Assembly (NCBI GenBank): GCA_017615955.1
Contig: JAFZZD010000664.1
Location: forward strand, 1 to 5,546
DNA length: 5,546 nucleotides
Source of the DNA: Victivallales bacterium
GTDB lineage: Bacteria > Verrucomicrobiota > Lentisphaeria > Oligosphaerales > Oligosphaeraceae
Reading direction: 5' to 3'
Position 1 is the first letter of the stretch; every line of letters starts with the position of its first letter. The position numbers and the translations under genes were made by a program. Positions 5,443 to 5,546 of the stretch are shown here, one piece after another. The notes beneath the pieces were generated by a model. It had not been told where the DNA came from, did not search any database, and saw only the letters and a program-made list of their open reading frames with translations.

Positions 5443-5485
5443 GGCCATTGGCCGCGCGTCAGGACGGGGGACTTCCATATGCACC
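5437..5485. repeat. 49-base hairpin-bearing repeat, copy A
   Basis: Matches 5496-5544 at 45 of 49 positions, with a 59-base period. The four differences (5445, 5447, 5448, 5449) all fall in the 7-base segment between the CCGCGCGG and CCGCGCG arms. The 3' half, from 5450 to 5485, is an exact 36-base match and includes GACTTCCATATGCACC. I do not recognise this element. Confidence 0.9.
5438..5458 (+). terminator. GC-rich hairpin, possible operon-end terminator
   Basis: CGCGCGGCC pairs with GGCCGCGCG around the loop ATT (9 bp), starting 16 bases after the last stop codon. No T-tract follows, so it may only assist termination or protect the 3' end. It is also the left half of repeat copy A. Confidence 0.4.
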
Positions 5486-5495
5486 TGGCCTTAGC

Positions 5496-5544
5496 CCGCG
5501 CGGACGGGGGCCGCGCGTCAGGACGGGGGACTTCCATATGCACC
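5496..5544. repeat. 49-base hairpin-bearing repeat, copy B
   Basis: Second copy of the unit at 5437-5485. Its arms CGCGCGG (5497-5503) and CCGCGCG (5511-5517) are kept, while the loop is changed to ACGGGGG. It ends 2 bases before the window edge, so more copies may follow. A 10-base unrelated spacer (5486-5495) separates the copies. Confidence 0.9.
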
Positions 5545-5546
5545 AG

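Noticed and set aside
5059..5484. A 141-codon minus-strand frame that begins in repeat copy A and runs through the chaperone gene
   Set aside because: It is opposite a well-supported CesT-like gene, its Ser/Thr/Ala/Arg-rich translation shows no recognisable domain, and the 59-base repeat period would shift its frame.
5437..5546. CRISPR-like array
   Set aside because: The interval between copies is only 10 bases, the varying part is a hairpin loop within the unit, and no cas gene is present.

Overview
The window holds one co-directional (+) gene cluster of seven open reading frames. It reads as the export end of a type III secretion system (T3SS), from a Gram-negative and probably host-associated bacterium. 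No housekeeping gene, rRNA or tRNA is present, so the species cannot be fixed from the sequence. Base composition is mixed: balanced in the genes, with very GC-rich intergenic hairpins. The proteins resemble T3SS families in general and no well-known enterobacterial locus in particular, so a divergent lineage is likely (weak inference).

Layout. 1-48: a short heptamer repeat and the ribosome binding site of gene 1. 49-1104: a major translocator of the SseC/YopB/EspD type, with a coiled coil, a hydrophobic central region and a second coiled coil. 1126-2475: a probable minor translocator (YopD/IpaC/SseD/EspB-like) with one hydrophobic segment and an unusual nonapeptide repeat tract. 2476-2574: a 99-base gap rich in hairpins, ahead of a gene with no well-placed Shine-Dalgarno. 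2575-3168, 3177-3842, 3845-4360 and 4413-5018: four small proteins that share a C-terminal helical signature and an N-terminal layout. I read them as four diverged paralogues of an extracellular T3SS filament or needle-tip protein (EspA/SseB-like as best guess). 5021-5422: a class I, CesT-type T3SS chaperone. 5423-5546: a GC-rich tail with two copies of a 49-base hairpin-bearing repeat at a 59-base period.

How the genes may work together (inference). The two translocators would form the pore in the host membrane. The four small paralogues would build or cap an extracellular conduit between needle and pore. The CesT-like protein would keep one or more substrates soluble and export-competent. 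Gene spacing is mostly 2-21 bases, with a TAG stop inside a Shine-Dalgarno at one junction, which suggests one operon with translational coupling. The hairpin-rich gap after gene 2 could set different expression levels for the translocators and the filament-like genes.

The most interesting points are the four-member paralogue array, where one gene would be usual, and the acidic or EF-hand-like inserts in two of its members. Others are the repeat tract in the minor translocator and the downstream repeat whose differences fall only in a hairpin loop.
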